Shown: piece by piece, positions 6,911-8,004 of the stretch | Layout: each line of letters opens with the position of its first letter | Numbering within the stretch: position 1 is the stretch's first letter | DNA from: Syntrophomonadaceae bacterium | GTDB lineage: Bacteria; Bacillota_B; Syntrophomonadia; Syntrophomonadales; Syntrophomonadaceae | Assembly (NCBI GenBank): GCA_030627145.1 | Contig: DAOUSQ010000038.1 | Coordinates: 1-8,004 of the forward strand | Direction: 5' to 3' | DNA: 8,004 nt | Position numbers and translations under genes: made by a program | Notes under the pieces: generated by a model | What the model was told of the DNA's origin: nothing | The model's input: only the letters and a program-made list of their open reading frames with translations | Databases searched by the model: none

Positions 6911-7354
6911 TTGGATTCTCAAAGTAGATTGCTTGCTAAAAAAGATGAATTAGAACAATTGATAAGAGAAAAAAAGGAAAACATCATGGTCCCGATAACT
7001 GAATCCACATATGAATTGTCAATGTATGACCAGCATCCTGCTGATATTGCTTCTGAAGTATATGAAAGGGAAAAGGATTGTGGGCTAATAGAAATGTTGG
7101 AATTAGAACTGGAGAAGGTAAATGATGCCCTGAACAACTGCAGTAAAGGGCAGTATGGTATCTGCGAAGAATGTGGGAAGCCTATTGAACCAGCTCGCCT
7201 CGATCGATTGTTAAATACTACTCTCTGTGCCAGTTGTGCCAGAATAAAGCAGGATAAATTTACCCGCCCGGCAGAGGAAGATATTTCTTCACCCGGTGAT
7301 ATGTCAGATGAAGGGGAAACATTCCAGATTGCGGGTTATGAATTCTACGAATAG
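6911..7354 (+). CDS. TraR/DksA-type C4 zinc-finger protein (YteA-like)
   Basis: This 147-residue protein is of the YteA-type branch of the TraR/DksA family and starts at TTG 6911. Residues 1-25 and 50-78 are likely coiled-coil helices. Between them lies the family motif ELSMYDQHPADIASEVYERE (35-54), with acidic residues at the hairpin tip region. The zinc finger is intact: C85-X2-C88, 17 residues, C106-X2-C109, within GQYGICEECGKPIEPARL and LCASC. DksA and TraR bind RNA polymerase through its secondary channel. YteA-type proteins are less well studied, so a direct role in transcription is an inference. An acidic tail (121-147) follows the finger. It is probably translated from the same message as the DUF5665 gene. 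No intrinsic terminator is seen after it; a MITE copy begins 56 bp downstream. Confidence 0.92.
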   Translation: MDSQSRLLAKKDELEQLIREKKENIMVPITESTYELSMYDQHPADIASEVYEREKDCGLIEMLELELEKVNDALNNCSKGQYGICEECGKPIEPARLDRLLNTTLCASCARIKQDKFTRPAEEDISSPGDMSDEGETFQIAGYEFYE

Positions 7355-7410
7355 ACGATTAACTGCTGAAAATACTTGTGATTTTTACTACAAACATAGC
7401 CAGCTAATGT

Positions 7411-7572
7411 TGATTCCACTGCGAAAAGTCCGTTATTATATCTCGTAGGGGAGACTCCAGTCTCCCCGGAAATCAGGATGCCAGTTCTTCCATGAAAAAC
7501 GCGGAAGCTGAAGCATCCGCTACAGATAATATAGAAAAATTATAAAAATTTTAGGTTTTTGCAGGGGAATCA
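7411..7572 (+). mobile_element. MITE-like element, copy 2 (162 bp, non-coding)
   Basis: This is the second copy of the element at 1109-1343, in the same orientation. Its ends are better preserved: left end TGATTCCACTGCGAAAA against the reverse complement of the right end, TGATTCCCCTGCAAAAA, match at 15 of 17 positions. The direct repeat ATGT flanks it (7407-7410 and 7573-7576), resembling a target-site duplication. It holds a shorter palindrome (7448-7467) and one 36-bp-type unit (from 7499); the missing two units (72 bp) explain almost all of the 73-bp length difference from copy 1. It has no coding capacity. It occupies most of the 294-bp gap between the TraR/DksA-like gene and the glycosyltransferase. 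Confidence 0.78.
7448..7467 (+). repeat. Palindrome inside MITE copy 2
   Basis: GGGGAGACT (7448-7456), CC, then AGTCTCCCC (7459-7467). The inner 9-bp arms are identical to those in copy 1, but the outer six pairs of that palindrome are not preserved here. Confidence 0.8.
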
Positions 7573-7582
7573 ATGTTAAATC

Positions 7583-7611
7583 TTGCTAATAAAATTTAGA
7601 AGGGTTATATT
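7583..7611 (+). promoter_or_regulatory. Candidate promoter for the glycosyltransferase gene
   Basis: TTGCTA (7583-7588), a 17-base spacer and TATATT (7606-7611) match a sigma-70-type promoter at 4 of 6 and 5 of 6 positions. It lies just after MITE copy 2 and about 38 bp before the start codon, so the downstream gene likely has its own transcript. Confidence 0.5.
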
Positions 7612-7648
7612 AGATTTTAAGAGGAATATCCAGAGGAGGGTCGACGTG

Positions 7649-8004
7649 ATGAAAATTGGAATATTCACAGATAGTTATAAACCGTATACCAGCGGTGTAG
7701 TTACCTCAATAACGACATTCAAGGAAGAATTAAGTAGACTTGGTCATGAGATATTTATTTTTGCTCCTAGCTATCCCAACTATAATGAAGAGGAAGAAGG
7801 CATATATCGTTTTTATTCACTTCCTTCTCCTACAAATCCTGATTTCACCCTGGCTATTCCTGTACTTCCAGGCATGAATATGCTGGTTAAAAAACTTAAC
7901 CTGGATATAATTCACGTTCATTCACCATTTACCATGGGAAGAGTTGGACTGCGTTATGCAAGAAAATATAATATACCGATCGTTTTTACTTATCATACCC
8001 TGTA
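7649..8004 (+). CDS. GT4-family glycosyltransferase, N-terminal part (cut by the window edge)
   Basis: An open frame runs from ATG 7649 to the end of the window (118 codons, no stop). A GAGGAGGG ribosome-binding site lies at 7633-7640; the adjacent in-frame GTG at 7646 is an alternative start. The translation begins MKIGIFTDSYKPYTSGVVTS, with the FTDxYxPxxxGV loop of GT4 retaining glycosyltransferases, and continues with GHEIFIFAP (32-40), IIHVHSPFTMGRVGLRYARK (87-106) and IPIVFTYHTL (109-118). These are the typical beta-alpha elements of the N-terminal Rossmann domain and resemble 1,2-diacylglycerol glucosyltransferases and related lipid glycosyltransferases. The sugar donor and acceptor cannot be told from this half, because the nucleotide-sugar-binding C-terminal domain lies outside the window. 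Confidence 0.9.
   Translation, partial: MKIGIFTDSYKPYTSGVVTSITTFKEELSRLGHEIFIFAPSYPNYNEEEEGIYRFYSLPSPTNPDFTLAIPVLPGMNMLVKKLNLDIIHVHSPFTMGRVGLRYARKYNIPIVFTYHTL

Overview
The window comes from a low-GC Gram-positive-type bacterium, most likely an anaerobic member of the Clostridia/Halanaerobiia part of the Firmicutes. The signs are AT-rich DNA, strong Shine-Dalgarno sites, frequent GTG/TTG starts, a T-box riboswitch ahead of ileS, and clade-typical proteins (DUF5665, a YteA-type TraR/DksA zinc-finger protein, and an ACT UPF0237 / PFL-like UPF0210 pair). I cannot name the species from the sequence.

Layout. Positions 31-106 (minus strand) hold an initiator tRNA-fMet with a near-consensus promoter at 171-199. 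A possible relic of a ribosome-hibernation-factor N-terminus (316-375) precedes nth (endonuclease III, 396-1025). A 235-bp MITE-like element (1109-1343) lies directly upstream of an isoleucine T-box leader (about 1372-1607). The leader is followed by ileS (1668-4451), a closely spaced ACT-domain gene (4463-4744) and an intrinsic terminator (4784-4808). The PFL-like UPF0210 gene (4870-6237) stands alone after that terminator. A 311-bp gap carries a possible fragment related to DUF5665. Next come the closely spaced genes for the DUF5665 membrane protein (6549-6899) and a TraR/DksA-type protein (6911-7354), a second MITE copy (7411-7572), and the 5' part of a GT4 glycosyltransferase (7649 to the window edge). 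All protein genes lie on the plus strand; only the tRNA is on the minus strand.

How it works together. IleRS is controlled by uncharged tRNA-Ile through the T-box. The ACT gene begins 11 bp after ileS, with its ribosome-binding site over the ileS stop codon, so it is probably expressed under the same control. Its usual neighbour UPF0210 lies behind a terminator.

The least conventional content is the pair of non-coding elements. They share 17-bp imperfect terminal inverted repeats, short flanking direct repeats, an internal palindrome and a 36-bp unit present three times in one copy and once in the other. They look like a small non-autonomous mobile family, and one copy sits where the ileS promoter should be.
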